Shown: positions 1 to 9,533, counted from the first letter of the stretch. The stretch is 64,000 nt of DNA from Hyphomicrobiales bacterium (GCA_013214705.1 JABSRZ010000003.1:589443-653442), one strand, 5' to 3'. Numbers and translations are program-made. Notes: generated by a model not told the origin, from the sequence alone.

Positions 1-519
1 AGAAACCACCTGTAGTCGAAAATATAGGTCATTTCTAAATTTACCAGCTTTAACTTCTTTAAATAGGATTCTGTTGGTGGCGCATATGAAGCGAATATCC
101 ACTTCAACATCTCTTACAGATCCAATACGCCTGAATCTTCTCCTATCTAACAATCCCAATAATTTAGTTTGCGATAGATGGTTTAATTCCGGAACTTCAT
201 CTAAAAATAATGTACCGCCGTTTGCTGCATTAATAAGCCCATTATTGCGTAATAAAACGTTAGAAAGCTTGCCTCTTTCTTGACCAAAAAATTCTTGGTC
301 AAACAGATCGACAGGAATAGATGCACAATTTACATCAATAAATGGTTTTTGTGAGCGAACTGATTGTTGATGTAATTTTTCGGCAATCAAGCCTTTTCCT
401 GTACCAGTCTCACCATATATTAATACCGCCAACGCCTTGCTGCGGGCAACGCGTTGAACCATTTTCTTAACTTCTAAGATCGCGGTTGAATCACCGATAA
501 TTTCGTGGGAATACATCAT
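1..519 (-). CDS. Sigma-54-type AAA+ regulator, 5' part only, GAFTGA motif missing
   Basis: Partial gene running off the left edge; about 173 residues are visible. It is the AAA+ core of the NtrC/PspF family: Walker A GETGTGKG, Walker B GGTLFLDEV, then ICATNR and FRNDLYFRL in the expected order. No N-terminal receiver or sensor domain is present, because only seven residues precede the AAA+ fold and an in-frame stop lies at 544-546, so the architecture is PspF-like. The loop that normally reads GAFTGA and contacts sigma-54 reads GKLSNV here, with length preserved. It may therefore not activate sigma-54, or may act with sigma-70 as Rhodobacter capsulatus NtrC and TyrR do (family knowledge). It follows the glutarate operon on the same strand after a 64-base gap. 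The C-terminal DNA-binding domain is outside the window. Confidence 0.8.
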   Translation of the reverse strand, partial: MMYSHEIIGDSTAILEVKKMVQRVARSKALAVLIYGETGTGKGLIAEKLHQQSVRSQKPFIDVNCASIPVDLFDQEFFGQERGKLSNVLLRNNGLINAANGGTLFLDEVPELNHLSQTKLLGLLDRRRFRRIGSVRDVEVDIRFICATNRILFKEVKAGKFRNDLYFRLQVVS

Positions 520-583
520 ATTTTTTAAACACCAGTTAATTGGCTATTAATATCATACTTATTAGTTGAATCATTCTCCAAAC

Positions 584-1645
584 TCAAAATTTATATATTT
601 CCCATTTGTTTGAGCAAGGATTTCCAGTGCAAAATTGTAATTTCTGATCGGCGCAAAAATAAATCGCAGATGAAATAGTGTGCCCCTCACCCACCGCGCC
701 GTGGCAACATATAGATTCTGAGTTTTCACCGTGCGAGGCCATTAAATTAATGATATTATTGGCAATAAACGGTTGCTCACTAGCAGATAACACTTTATGC
801 ACTTTGTTCATACGCCCACTAGAACTTTCAAAATATCCTTGTTCAGTTTCTGCACTTTGAAATGGAATGAGGTTTGGGTCAATGTAATGATTTGTGTGAG
901 ACAAATAACCCGTATCGGCGCGCTTAATCGCTAATTCTGATTGACCAAGTTCGATGGTTGCAATATTACCAGTTTTATCGGCCAAACCAAGAGTTCCACC
1001 GCCTATATGTTGAACAGATGATAGAATTTCAATGGCATCATCTACAGTTTTTGCTTTCCACAAAATTTCGCTCATCAGAAAATACCGCAACCACCCCACG
1101 TTGGGCTTAGAGTAGCCCACATGGGTATCGGCGACTGCCAAACCATATTTATTCATACCACTTGAATACGCTCCTGGGCTACCAAGGCTGGTCACAAACA
1201 GACACTCATTGTCAGTATATTTGGGGTCTCTATGCAGCACAACTTGCTGTATTTTTAAGTGTGAAGTGCCAAAATCTCGATTTTTTGCTAAAATCGGACC
1301 TGAATCGCTATTGCTGACGGCAATAATTGTACAACCATCGTTGTTTTTACTCGCCGCATCTATGGCACTTACATGCAGATATGTAAAAAGATCGTGCGGT
1401 GAAATTCCATAGCCTTCTGCCAAACCATGTAATTCTTCCAAATGGTCATTTGCATGTTTTTCGGTGAATTTCCATTGAGCGTCAATAAAATTTTTGGCTT
1501 CAGAACTTGTTATACTGTCTTTAGCGTCTTCTAGACGTAGTTTGACAGCATCCTGAACCTGTTGATTAAGTTCGGGGCGAGCGTTTGACTGAGCCAATCC
1601 TCTTTGTCTTGAATCGCCATTGAGTATAATTAAATTTGATTTCAT
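584..1645 (-). CDS. C45-family autoproteolytic acyltransferase/hydrolase
   Basis: Ntn-hydrolase of the acyl-CoA:6-aminopenicillanate acyltransferase (peptidase C45) family. The family motif DGCT is present with Gly104-Cys105, the expected autoproteolysis site; Cys105 would become the N-terminal nucleophile. AKNRDF follows about 16 residues later, as in relatives. No signal peptide is visible, so it is probably cytoplasmic. Family members hydrolyse or transfer acyl groups on amino acids and peptides; the substrate here is unknown. The start overlaps the stop of the upstream cyclodeaminase-family gene by 4 bases, so the two are translationally coupled and probably act on related amino-acid derivatives. 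The length, 353 residues, is normal for the family. Confidence 0.8.
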   Translation of the reverse strand: MKSNLIILNGDSRQRGLAQSNARPELNQQVQDAVKLRLEDAKDSITSSEAKNFIDAQWKFTEKHANDHLEELHGLAEGYGISPHDLFTYLHVSAIDAASKNNDGCTIIAVSNSDSGPILAKNRDFGTSHLKIQQVVLHRDPKYTDNECLFVTSLGSPGAYSSGMNKYGLAVADTHVGYSKPNVGWLRYFLMSEILWKAKTVDDAIEILSSVQHIGGGTLGLADKTGNIATIELGQSELAIKRADTGYLSHTNHYIDPNLIPFQSAETEQGYFESSSGRMNKVHKVLSASEQPFIANNIINLMASHGENSESICCHGAVGEGHTISSAIYFCADQKLQFCTGNPCSNKWEIYKF

Positions 1646-2574
1646 AATTCATATGCCAATTTTGCAGCCGCTAAATCTTCCAAGGCCGCGCCTACAGATT
1701 TAAACATTGTGATTTGATGATCATTCGACCTACCCGAATGTTGGCCAAGGCACAATTGTTTAAGATCTGCCAAGATATGAGTTTTGTCAATTAAACCTGA
1801 TTCTATTGGAAACAACACATCACCACCTTCCGCTAGGGCGCCTTCTCGTGTGTCCACAAAGAGAGCTGATATCTTCACCGCTTCATCATCACTTTCTCGC
1901 ATATTTGGTTTAAAAGCGCCAACCAAGTCAATATGAGTGCCTGCTTTCAACCACTCCCCCAAAACTATTGGTTGTTGGGACAGCGTGCAACAACTAATTA
2001 TATCTGCCTCTTGAACACTATTTTTTAACGCCGAAATGGCCTGTGCATTAAAACCTAAAGCGATTGCTTGTTTGGCGATTTCTTCAGCTTGCTCGAGGCG
2101 TCGTGCCCAAATATTCACTGATTTTATATTTCTGACTTTGCAATGGGCTTGAATTAGATTTAGAGAAAGTTTGCCCGCGCCAATGATGAGGAGATTTTTG
2201 GCATCTTTCCTAGCTAAAAAATCTGCTGCTAACGCGGAGGTCGCGGCTGTACGCCGTACTGTTAATTCTGCGCCATCCATGATTGCCAGTAATTCACCGG
2301 TTTTTGCACTCGAAAGTAAGTAAGATCCTGAAATTGCAGGCAGCCCTCGCGCGGAGTTTCCTGGAATTACCATAACCATTTTTACGCCAACATATTGATC
2401 AACAGACCAAGCGGGCATTAAAAGCAACGTGCCATCTGGTTCATTTGTAATTTCAATATTATGGTGATGTCTAATCGGCATGACACAGCCGACTTTGAAC
2501 ATTTCTTTAATGCCATCTATTAGTGGTAACCAGGGCAACGCGCTCATTGTTTGTTGTTTGTCTAAATGTAGCAT
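1642..2574 (-). CDS. Ornithine cyclodeaminase / mu-crystallin family protein
   Basis: NAD(P)-binding protein of the OCD/mu-crystallin family (310 residues). It has a conserved lysine in VGVKMV (Lys65), the family segment around ELTVRRTAATSALA, and a dinucleotide-binding GAGKLS at 132-137, where relatives usually have GAGxQA. Family activities include ornithine or lysine cyclodeamination and reduction of cyclic imines such as delta-1-piperideine-2-carboxylate. Its place in a run of glutarate-degradation and electron-transfer genes makes a role in lysine or cyclic imino-acid catabolism attractive, but this is inference. It overlaps the downstream C45 gene by 4 bases and follows etfA after about 60 bases. 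Confidence 0.8.
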   Translation of the reverse strand: MLHLDKQQTMSALPWLPLIDGIKEMFKVGCVMPIRHHHNIEITNEPDGTLLLMPAWSVDQYVGVKMVMVIPGNSARGLPAISGSYLLSSAKTGELLAIMDGAELTVRRTAATSALAADFLARKDAKNLLIIGAGKLSLNLIQAHCKVRNIKSVNIWARRLEQAEEIAKQAIALGFNAQAISALKNSVQEADIISCCTLSQQPIVLGEWLKAGTHIDLVGAFKPNMRESDDEAVKISALFVDTREGALAEGGDVLFPIESGLIDKTHILADLKQLCLGQHSGRSNDHQITMFKSVGAALEDLAAAKLAYEL

Positions 2575-2635
2575 AATGGCCCATTCTATGTATTAGGGAG
2601 TTGCAAAGTTACCAACTCAAGTGGAATATGATCTA

Positions 2636-3577
2636 CTATAACTTTTGTTCTAATTCTGGCAGGGCGGTGAATAGGTCTTCTACCAAGCCATAATCTGCCA
2701 CTTGAAAAATCGGCGCGTCTTCATCTTTATTAATCGCCACGATGATTTTGCTATCTTTCATGCCCGCTAAATGTTGTATAGCGCCCGAAATGCCAACCGC
2801 TATATATAAGTCTGGTGCCACAACTTTGCCGGTTTGGCCAACCTGATAATCATTCGGCACATAGCCAGCATCGACCGCGGCGCGTGAAGCACCAATGGCT
2901 GCGCCTAGTTTATCGGCAACTTTTTCTATCAGCGCAAAATTCTCGCCACTGCCCATGCCACGGCCACCTGAAATGACAATTTTGGCCGAGGCCAATTCGG
3001 GGCGATCGGAGGATGACAATTGTGCACTCACAAAGGTGCTACTTGCGGTATTGACAGCACTATCTTGCGCGGTAATACTGGCGCTACCGTCTAACGTGGC
3101 GGTTTTAAACGCCGTGGTGCGCACGGTGATGATTAATTTATCATCTGAGCTTTCGAGCGTTTGTATCGCATTGCCGGCATAGATTGGACGCTCAAACCCG
3201 TTTGCTGAATTAACTTTGATAATTTCTGATATTTGCATAACATCGAGCAACGCCGCCACACAGGGCATGAAATTTTTAGCGGTTGTGGTCGCGGCGGCCA
3301 CCAAAGCTGAATAATTATCCATTAAACCTTTGGTCAATTGGGTTAGGTTTTCGGCCAGTGGATGTGCATATGCGGCATTATCTACATGAATAACCCTGCT
3401 AACGCCCGATATTTTGGCAGCCTGTTCGGCCACAGCTTGGCTGTTTTGCCCGGCAACCAGTGCATGAATTTCGGCATTGTCCAAATAGCTTGCTAGCTGG
3501 CTAGCGGCGGTTGCGGCTTTTAAAGTGGCTTCATTTACATCTGTGCCATCATGTTCAACATATAATAAAATGCTCAT
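2636..3577 (-). CDS. etfA: Electron transfer flavoprotein alpha subunit
   Basis: ETF alpha subunit (313 residues). The C-terminal FAD-binding half begins near residue 200 with [12 protein letters not shown] and carries [14 protein letters not shown] and the final [16 protein letters not shown] signature. With EtfB it accepts electrons from acyl-CoA dehydrogenases and passes them to ETF:quinone oxidoreductase. Its start shares one base with the etfB stop (TAATG), so the two are coupled. Being downstream of glutaryl-CoA dehydrogenase, it probably serves that enzyme, although it could also be the housekeeping ETF. Confidence 0.96.
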   Translation of the reverse strand: MSILLYVEHDGTDVNEATLKAATAASQLASYLDNAEIHALVAGQNSQAVAEQAAKISGVSRVIHVDNAAYAHPLAENLTQLTKGLMDNYSALVAAATTTAKNFMPCVAALLDVMQISEIIKVNSANGFERPIYAGNAIQTLESSDDKLIITVRTTAFKTATLDGSASITAQDSAVNTASSTFVSAQLSSSDRPELASAKIVISGGRGMGSGENFALIEKVADKLGAAIGASRAAVDAGYVPNDYQVGQTGKVVAPDLYIAVGISGAIQHLAGMKDSKIIVAINKDEDAPIFQVADYGLVEDLFTALPELEQKL

Positions 3578-4323
3578 TATATCGCTCCTACTGATTTTAA
3601 TTTTGCCACCAATTCGGCAACATTTGCCACTTTAACTCCGGCTTCACGCGCGGCTGGCTCGCTGACTAAAATCACGTTATGGCGCGGGGTTAAGTCAACC
3701 CCATAATCTTCGGCCGCCAATTGCTCCATCGGTTTGCGCTTGGCTTTCATAATGTTTGGTAGGCTGGCATAACGCGGCTCATTAAGCCGCAAATCGGCGG
3801 TGACAACGGCGGGTAGGCTAAGCGATAGGGTTTCCAAACCGCCATCAACCTCGCGCGTGACGGCAATTTTGCCATCGGCCAAATTAAGTTCTGATGCAAA
3901 TGTACCTTGCGGGCGGCCCAACAGAGCGGCTAGCATTTGGCCGGTTTGGTTGCTATCATCATCAATGGCTTGTTTGCCCAAAATAACCAGATCCGCGCCG
4001 ACATCGGCGGTGATTTTTGCCAATATTTTGGCCACTGCCAATGGTTCGATGGCCGCATCGGTTTTGACCAAAATGGCTCTATCCGCCCCCATCGCCAAAG
4101 CTGTGCGCAAAGTTTCTTGACATTGTTGCACGCCAATAGACACCGCGATGACCTCCTCGGCATTGCCGGCTTCTTTAATTCGCAAGGCTTCTTCGACTGC
4201 AATTTCATCAAATGGGTTCATGCTCATTTTAACATTGGCGGTGTCGACCCCGCTGCCATCGGCTTTAAGGCGCACCTTCACATTATAATCGACCACCCGT
4301 TTTACCGGCACTAAAATTTTCAT
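3577..4323 (-). CDS. etfB: Electron transfer flavoprotein beta subunit
   Basis: ETF beta subunit (248 residues), full length. The N-terminus [10 protein letters not shown] and the ETF-beta signature in [17 protein letters not shown] followed by IMKAKRKP are both present. AMP-binding partner of EtfA in the soluble electron carrier between acyl-CoA dehydrogenases and the quinone pool. Lies 21 bases downstream of the CoA-transferase gene and overlaps etfA by one base, so it is part of the glutarate operon. Confidence 0.96.
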   Translation of the reverse strand: MKILVPVKRVVDYNVKVRLKADGSGVDTANVKMSMNPFDEIAVEEALRIKEAGNAEEVIAVSIGVQQCQETLRTALAMGADRAILVKTDAAIEPLAVAKILAKITADVGADLVILGKQAIDDDSNQTGQMLAALLGRPQGTFASELNLADGKIAVTREVDGGLETLSLSLPAVVTADLRLNEPRYASLPNIMKAKRKPMEQLAAEDYGVDLTPRHNVILVSEPAAREAGVKVANVAELVAKLKSVGAI

Positions 4324-4344
4324 AATACTTCTTTTGGACTAAAA

Positions 4345-5508
4345 TTAGAGTTTACTTAAAATTTCTTCTGAATGTTCTGACAATCGAGGCACGCCTATTT
4401 TTAGAGACAATTCTGATCGAGAGAACTTAATTGGTGTGCGAACGCCCCGTGACATTCCGCTTTCACCGTCTTTATATGGCGTGGATATTATTAATTGTCG
4501 TGCAAGCACTTGGGGGTCAGAAAACACATCTGCTATATCGTTGATTGGCCCAGCCGGTACACCAGATTGTTCTAGAGCAAGCAGCAAGTCATCGCGTCCA
4601 TGTTTTATAGTTTCCGCTGCCAACAATTGGGTTAACTCATCCCGGTTTTCAACACGACTTTGATTGTCCTTAAATCTTACATCATTTGTCCAGGATGTGA
4701 TTTTCAAAACCTTAAGCAATTTTACAAATTGCCTATTATTGCCAACTGCTATAATCAAATGTCCATCGGAAACTTCAAATGTTTGATAGGGTGCAATGTT
4801 CGGATGTGCATTGCCCATTCTGTGAGGTGCTTTACCTGAGACCAAGAAATTTTGTGCTTGATTTGCCAAAACACCAATCGTTGAGTCCAATAGAGCCATG
4901 TCTATATGTTGGCCTTTACCAGAACGCGCGCGTTCAATGAGAGCAGACTGAATGGCTATAACTGAATATAGACCGGTAAAAATATCGGCAAATGCCACCC
5001 CAATTTTTTGTGGCTCGCCTTTTGGGTCACCCGTTAAATCCATTATGCCAGCCATACCCTGAATGATGAAGTCATAACCTGCTCGATCGGCATAAGGACC
5101 ATCCTGACCAAACCCTGTTATGGAACAATAGATAAGTTTTGGGTTGATTTTGGCCAAACTATCGTAATCAAGCCCATATTTTTTAAGCCCACCGGTTTTA
5201 AAGTTTTCAATTAGCACATCGGATTGTTTGGCAAGTTCTATAATTTGTGCTCGGCCTCGCTTGGTTTTAAAGTCTACCACAACTGATTTTTTGCCGCGGT
5301 TACATGCATGAAAGTAAGCTGCATCCAATGGGTTTCCATTTTCATCTTTTAAAAATGGCGGGCCCCATTTTCGCGTGTCATCTCCATCGGTGCTTTCGAC
5401 CTTGATAACATCCGCACCCAAATCCGCGAGCGTTTGCCCAGCCCAAGGGCCTGCGAGAATTCTGGCGAGTTCAAGAATTTTAATACCTTGCAGAGGAGAT
5501 TCAGCCAT
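4345..5508 (-). CDS. Class III (CaiB/BaiF) CoA-transferase, probable succinyl-CoA:glutarate CoA-transferase
   Basis: Family III CoA-transferase (387 residues). It starts with the family motif LELARILAGPWAGQ and has ADLGADVIKVE; the catalytic aspartate is Asp175 in FADIFTGLYS. These enzymes form an aspartyl-CoA thioester while moving CoA between carboxylic acids. The gene shares one base with the stop of the glutaryl-CoA dehydrogenase gene, the pairing seen for glutarate CoA-transferase (SUGCT/GcoT-type), so activation of glutarate with succinyl-CoA is the most likely reaction. Substrate is inferred from context, not from residues. Confidence 0.88.
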   Translation of the reverse strand: MAESPLQGIKILELARILAGPWAGQTLADLGADVIKVESTDGDDTRKWGPPFLKDENGNPLDAAYFHACNRGKKSVVVDFKTKRGRAQIIELAKQSDVLIENFKTGGLKKYGLDYDSLAKINPKLIYCSITGFGQDGPYADRAGYDFIIQGMAGIMDLTGDPKGEPQKIGVAFADIFTGLYSVIAIQSALIERARSGKGQHIDMALLDSTIGVLANQAQNFLVSGKAPHRMGNAHPNIAPYQTFEVSDGHLIIAVGNNRQFVKLLKVLKITSWTNDVRFKDNQSRVENRDELTQLLAAETIKHGRDDLLLALEQSGVPAGPINDIADVFSDPQVLARQLIISTPYKDGESGMSRGVRTPIKFSRSELSLKIGVPRLSEHSEEILSKL

Positions 5509-6704
5509 TAGAAAAATGCCTGTAAATTTGTTTGCGCACGACCTAGAATAAGCGCATGCACATCATGCGTGCCTTCATATGTATTGACCGTTTCCAAATT
5601 GATCATATGGCGCATAACCACAAACTCATCTGAAATGCCATTGCCACCATGCATATCTCGTGACATTCTGGCAATATCAAGGGCTTTGCCGCAATTGTTA
5701 CGTTTAATAAGACTGATCATTTCTGGCGCCATTTTGCCTTGGTCGAATAGATTACCAACCCGCAATGCAGCTTGTAGCCCCAACGTAATTTCCGTTTGCA
5801 TATCAGCCAATTTTTTTTGATAAAGTTGTGTTTGAGCCAGTGGGCGTTTGAACTGCTTTCTATCAAGACCATATTGACGTGCAGCGTGCCAACAGGCCTC
5901 TGCTGCACCCATCACACCCCAAGAAATGCCATAACGTGCGCGGTTTAAGCAACCAAATGGGCCAGACAAACCTTCGGCATTGGGCAACAGAGCCTCTTCG
6001 CCAACCTCCACCTCATCCATAACGATCTCGCCGGTAATTGAAGCCCTTAAACTTAATTTACCTTCAATCTTTGGCGCAGATAAGCCTTTCATACCTTTTT
6101 CCAAGATAAAGCCTCTGATCGCACCATGATGTGCATCGGATTTTGCCCAAACCACAAAAACATCTGCGATAGGAGAGTTGGAAATCCACGTTTTAGCACC
6201 ACTAAGAGAATAACCATTTTTGGTTTTAATAGCCTTTGTGCTCATTGCGCCGGGGTCGGAACCTGCATCTGGTTCTGTTAAGCCAAAGCAACCAATATGA
6301 TCGCCTGACGCCAATTTTGGCAAATATTTGTTTTTTTGCTCCTCAGAGCCATAGGCATAAATTGGATACATAACCAATGAAGATTGCACGGACATCATCG
6401 ACCTATAACCACTGTCAATACGTTCTACTTCACGCGCAACAAGGCCGTAAGCCACATATGACGCACCCACTCCACCGTATTTTTCTGGCAATGTGATACC
6501 TAATAAACCAAGCTCTCCCATTTCGCGAAAAATCTCAGGATCGGTATATTCTTTCTGATAAGCCTCTCTCACTCTGGGGCTTAATTTTTCTTCACAATAA
6601 GCGCGAGCGCTATCGGCAATCATTCTTTCTTCTTCGGTCAATTGTTGATCTAACAGGAAAGGATCATACCATATAAATGAATTTTTGTCTTTTACATTAC
6701 CCAT
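5508..6704 (-). CDS. gcdH: Glutaryl-CoA dehydrogenase
   Basis: Acyl-CoA dehydrogenase family flavoprotein (398 residues) with the glutaryl-CoA dehydrogenase pattern: [19 protein letters not shown] in the substrate region, the FAD-binding segments [13 protein letters not shown] and [13 protein letters not shown], and the C-terminal [16 protein letters not shown] with catalytic base Glu377. Oxidises and decarboxylates glutaryl-CoA to crotonyl-CoA, passing electrons to ETF, whose genes follow two genes downstream. First gene of a six-gene minus-strand run, divergent from a LysR regulator 98 bases away. An AGGA ribosome site precedes the ATG. Confidence 0.95.
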   Translation of the reverse strand: MGNVKDKNSFIWYDPFLLDQQLTEEERMIADSARAYCEEKLSPRVREAYQKEYTDPEIFREMGELGLLGITLPEKYGGVGASYVAYGLVAREVERIDSGYRSMMSVQSSLVMYPIYAYGSEEQKNKYLPKLASGDHIGCFGLTEPDAGSDPGAMSTKAIKTKNGYSLSGAKTWISNSPIADVFVVWAKSDAHHGAIRGFILEKGMKGLSAPKIEGKLSLRASITGEIVMDEVEVGEEALLPNAEGLSGPFGCLNRARYGISWGVMGAAEACWHAARQYGLDRKQFKRPLAQTQLYQKKLADMQTEITLGLQAALRVGNLFDQGKMAPEMISLIKRNNCGKALDIARMSRDMHGGNGISDEFVVMRHMINLETVNTYEGTHDVHALILGRAQTNLQAFF

Positions 6705-6802
6705 TACGCTTATTCCTAAATTTAAATATTCTCTGTATATTAAGGGTTTTGCCTATTTTATCAAAAGATGATATGTCATAAACTTATTACTAAAAGGAAT
6801 AA

Positions 6803-7720
6803 ATGGTGAGTAACTCCAGAAAATTATACCCTTCTATTTCGGCACTTTGTGCGTTTGAAGCGGTTGCAAGAACACTCAGTTTTACCAATGCGGCCGATGA
6901 ACTTTCACTCACTCAAAGTGCTGTAAGTCGTCAAATAAAAGCCTTGGAAAATCAACTCGGCTGTATTTTAATAGATAGAAACACTAGGTTAACGGCATTG
7001 TCGCCCGCCGGCAGGGAATATTTATCGAAAGTCTCACCTGCTTTAACAGAAATAAGAAATGCATCTTTGAATGCATTAAGCAAGAATCATCAAAGAATGG
7101 CGACCATCGCATTGCTACCAACATTTGGCACACGTTGGCTTATGCCGCGAATTCCTAAATTTTTGCAAAAATATCCCGACGTCACCTTAAACTTTACCAC
7201 ACGCATAGGGAAATTTGACTTTTTTGCCGATAAAATTGATGGGGCTATCTATCATGGGTTAGATGATTGGGAAGGCGTAAATCTTACTTTGTTAAAGCAG
7301 GAAAATGTAATTCCTGTTGCATCTCGCGATTTTTTAAAAGATCATCCTTTAAAAACACCTTATGATATTATCAATTTGCCAAAATTACACATGAAATCAA
7401 GGCCTAATGATTGGCAACATTGGTTTGAAACTCAGAATCTAAAATTCAACCAAAATTCAGGCATGGTTTTTGAGCAATTTTCATTGGTCACTCAAGCTTG
7501 CATGGCCGGAGTGGGTATTGCTTTAATGCCAGAGTTTTTAATCGAACCAGAATTGCAAAGTGGGAATTTGATTAAAATTGGTGATCGGGTTCTAAATGAT
7601 TCTGCTTATTATTATGGGGTGCCAAATTCCGGCCCACAAAATTCAGTTGCGTTAGATTTCAAAAATTGGATTTTTGAAGAAGCTTTTGGAAGGCTGCACA
7701 CAAACCAACTAAATAGATGA
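6803..7720 (+). CDS. LysR-family regulator, probable activator of the glutarate operon
   Basis: LysR-type transcriptional regulator (305 residues) with an N-terminal winged HTH: ALCAFEAVARTLSFTNAADE, then LTQSAVSRQIKALE at about residues 15-60. The C-terminal part is a periplasmic-binding-like effector domain. The sub-type (GcvA-like start SALCAFEAVAR) and its divergent position next to gcdH match the GcdR arrangement known for glutarate catabolism. The start is supported by AAAAGGA at 6792-6798. The 98-base shared intergenic region contains an ATGA-N4-TCAT dyad at 6769-6780, which could be part of its binding site. Confidence 0.9.
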   Translation: MVSNSRKLYPSISALCAFEAVARTLSFTNAADELSLTQSAVSRQIKALENQLGCILIDRNTRLTALSPAGREYLSKVSPALTEIRNASLNALSKNHQRMATIALLPTFGTRWLMPRIPKFLQKYPDVTLNFTTRIGKFDFFADKIDGAIYHGLDDWEGVNLTLLKQENVIPVASRDFLKDHPLKTPYDIINLPKLHMKSRPNDWQHWFETQNLKFNQNSGMVFEQFSLVTQACMAGVGIALMPEFLIEPELQSGNLIKIGDRVLNDSAYYYGVPNSGPQNSVALDFKNWIFEEAFGRLHTNQLNR

Positions 7721-7767
7721 AACTTGAATAGTAAACTGGACGACCTAGCAAAACATTTTCACATTGA

Positions 7768-8025
7768 TTATAGTTTATCTCTCACTGCTTCATAAGGTGT
7801 TTTTCCATTATGTGCTCCGTTAAATCTGCGGAAGTTGTAAAACTTCTCACATTCATCTGATTTTGCAACAAAATCTATGTCGCCTTTATAGCTTAGCAAT
7901 TGATAGAATTCTTGTTGATCAGATTGAAGAGATCTTTCGACTTTTCCATTCAATTGCGGCGTACCTTTTTTTAAATAAGCATGCCGTATTCCTAGGTCTT
8001 CAACATGCCAATGGAATTTGGCCCG
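7768..8025 (-). pseudogene. IS481-family transposase, C-terminal fragment
   Basis: The reading frame after a stop at 8026-8028 encodes AKFHWHVEDLGIRHAY, then KKGTPQLNGKVERS and, at the end, HNGKTPYEAV. This is the C-terminal part of the rve/DDE integrase domain of IS481-type transposases, including the GKVERS segment around the final catalytic region. About 85 of the usual 300 or more residues survive; the N-terminal HTH and the first two catalytic acids are lost. Confidence 0.75.
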
Positions 8026-8071
8026 TTAATTCGCCAACTATGCCGGTGCCATTATATTGCTGCCACCAAGT

Positions 8072-8327
8072 TTCAGTTAGTCGTATAAGTTCAGTTTTTA
8101 GTCTCTGAATCTCCGAACCCTGAGCGGCGGTTTTTTTAATCTTAGTTCTGATTGGCTATAAACCCGCCCCCATCATAAGGTGATTTGGTGCAAATACCCA
8201 ACCGCTCAGAAACTTCCTGCACTGAATAACCTCGATCCGTGATTTGAACCACGGCATCACGCTTAAATTCCTCGGAGCAGCGACTGCATGACATACTTAG
8301 ACACTTTGCTTCAATTGTAACCCCCAA
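8072..8327 (-). pseudogene. IS3-family OrfA fragment, frameshifted
   Basis: Encodes the IS3 OrfA helix-turn-helix start (SEEFKRDAVVQITDRGYS, then VQEVSERLGICTKS). The frame breaks where relatives read KSLYTW. A second frame continues with the leucine-zipper-like SEIQRLKTELIRLTE and then runs into unrelated DNA. No OrfB follows. Non-functional remnant. Confidence 0.75.
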
Positions 8328-8338
8328 GCTGTCTACTA

Positions 8339-8651
8339 AATTAGGGGCGATTCAGTCATTGGATTTGAAGGTTAGAGAATTCGAATTAGAGCCAAATTAT
8401 TGAAACCCTCTGTGAAGTGACAATCCCGCGGAATAATTTGATTGTCACTAACAAATGACACATAATATAACACAATGACACCCACCACCACTCTCGCCCC
8501 TATTCAGGTGGTGAAAAAGTTCGCAAAAACCAATGTTATCGGAGTTAATCCCATTTAACATGGCGAATTTTGAGAGCATTCGTTGGTATATTTGCCATAT
8601 TTGATCAACAAAAATGATTATTAAAATTTAATCTAGATCAATAACCTCTTA
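8339..8651. other. Intergenic stretch without a recognisable gene
   Basis: No credible coding frame. It holds a 9-bp inverted repeat, GTGACAATC at 8417-8425 and GATTGTCAC at 8440-8448 with a 14-base loop, and a 7-bp repeat CACCACC/GGTGGTG around 8483-8518. Neither is followed by a clear T-tract. Probably decayed flank of the IS relic; I cannot assign a function. Confidence 0.5.
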
Positions 8652-8867
8652 CTATAAGCGGGGTTTTTTAGTGAAAGGTTTTAATGAACTACTCGCCACC
8701 CACACCAAAAAGATAAAGAAAAAATTACTCGCAATCAAATACACATGTTTATAGGTAAAATTTGAGAATAGGGCATTTTCTGAAATAAGCACATAGGCGA
8801 TGAACCCCAGCCACAGCACGCTCAATGTACATAATATTGCAAAAATAATTCCAGATTTATTTTCCAT
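8652..8867 (-). CDS. Small two-helix membrane protein, unknown function
   Basis: 71 residues with two hydrophobic segments, about 7-28 and 42-60, separated by a short polar loop, and a basic C-terminus (FTKKPRL). Topology suggests an inner-membrane hairpin. I do not recognise the family. It stands alone between the IS relic and the NTF2-like genes. ATG start, no strong ribosome site seen. Confidence 0.5.
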   Translation of the reverse strand: MENKSGIIFAILCTLSVLWLGFIAYVLISENALFSNFTYKHVYLIASNFFFIFLVWVASSSLKPFTKKPRL

Positions 8868-9071
8868 CTCAATAGCCCCCTTTTAAGCATCCACCACGGT
8901 GCTCTGAATATCCATAAATATTTAATCAAATTTGAATGAATATCCAGCTTAAGAGAAAATTAACCTTAACTGTTAAGGATGTCAGTAAAATTGGCGATAT
9001 TATGCGGACACGGGGCTAGGCCAATAACTATGCCATAAATTTGCATAACCGACTATTATGTGGTGATGTTA

Positions 9072-9533
9072 TTAAACGAACTTGACCGAACTATTTAGTT
9101 TTTCAATTTTCAAGATCGCCTGTTGGATAGACGAATTGTCGTTACCTATATTATCATAGATAACCGTAACCCGCTCGATCAGGCTTCTGACGACGAGGAA
9201 TGTCATCTCACCCCCACAATATAAAACGCGTTGTTCAACGCGCGGCACAATAACGCTTAGCCTTGCGGTGAAAAATATATCATCGTCTGAAATTGGTTGT
9301 TCAAAACAGATAGAAATATGTTTTTGCATAAAGTTTTTACGTTTAGCATAATTATCAAAATCTATTTCTGGGCCATTATCAACCGAAAACTTGAAAGTCG
9401 TAGACACTAAGTTTTCAAGCCGAGAGTCAACGCTCGTGTAAAAATTATCAATAAAAAATTTAACTAATTTGTGATTTTGATGCACCAAAATATCCGATTC
9501 TGAACCATATGTTTCCCAACATACAAATAGCAA
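9072..9533 (-). CDS. Probable NTF2-like (SnoaL-type) small protein
   Basis: About 153 residues if read from the TTG at 9533; the start is uncertain because no ATG fits and a GTG at the DILVHQNHK segment is an alternative. The pattern of N-terminal helices (HKLVKFFIDNFYTSVDSRLENLVS), a central variable segment and C-terminal beta strands resembles the NTF2/SnoaL fold. It may be a paralogue of the next gene and of the protein at 38924-39346. Function unknown; no catalytic signature is evident. Confidence 0.5.
   Translation of the reverse strand: MLFVCWETYGSESDILVHQNHKLVKFFIDNFYTSVDSRLENLVSTTFKFSVDNGPEIDFDNYAKRKNFMQKHISICFEQPISDDDIFFTARLSVIVPRVEQRVLYCGGEMTFLVVRSLIERVTVIYDNIGNDNSSIQQAILKIEKLNSSVKFV

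Larger units (their letters stand above)
7729..8338 (-). mobile_element. Degenerate mosaic insertion-sequence relic (IS3-type OrfA plus IS481-type transposase end)
   Basis: A dead IS region. Reading leftward it holds an OrfA-like fragment of the IS3 family (8072-8327) and then the C-terminal end of an IS481-like transposase (7768-8025). The outer ends carry a short imperfect inverted repeat: TAGTAAACTG at 7729-7738 and TAGTAGACAG read on the minus strand from 8338. No intact DDE transposase remains. Either two elements recombined, or one element inserted into another and the middle was deleted. Confidence 0.75.

Noticed and set aside
3930-4314. Long open frames on both strands inside etfB
   Set aside because: Shadow frames of a clear etfB gene; composition follows the codon bias of the real gene.
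7863-8108. Plus-strand open frame inside the IS relic
   Set aside because: Runs antisense to the recognisable transposase fragments.
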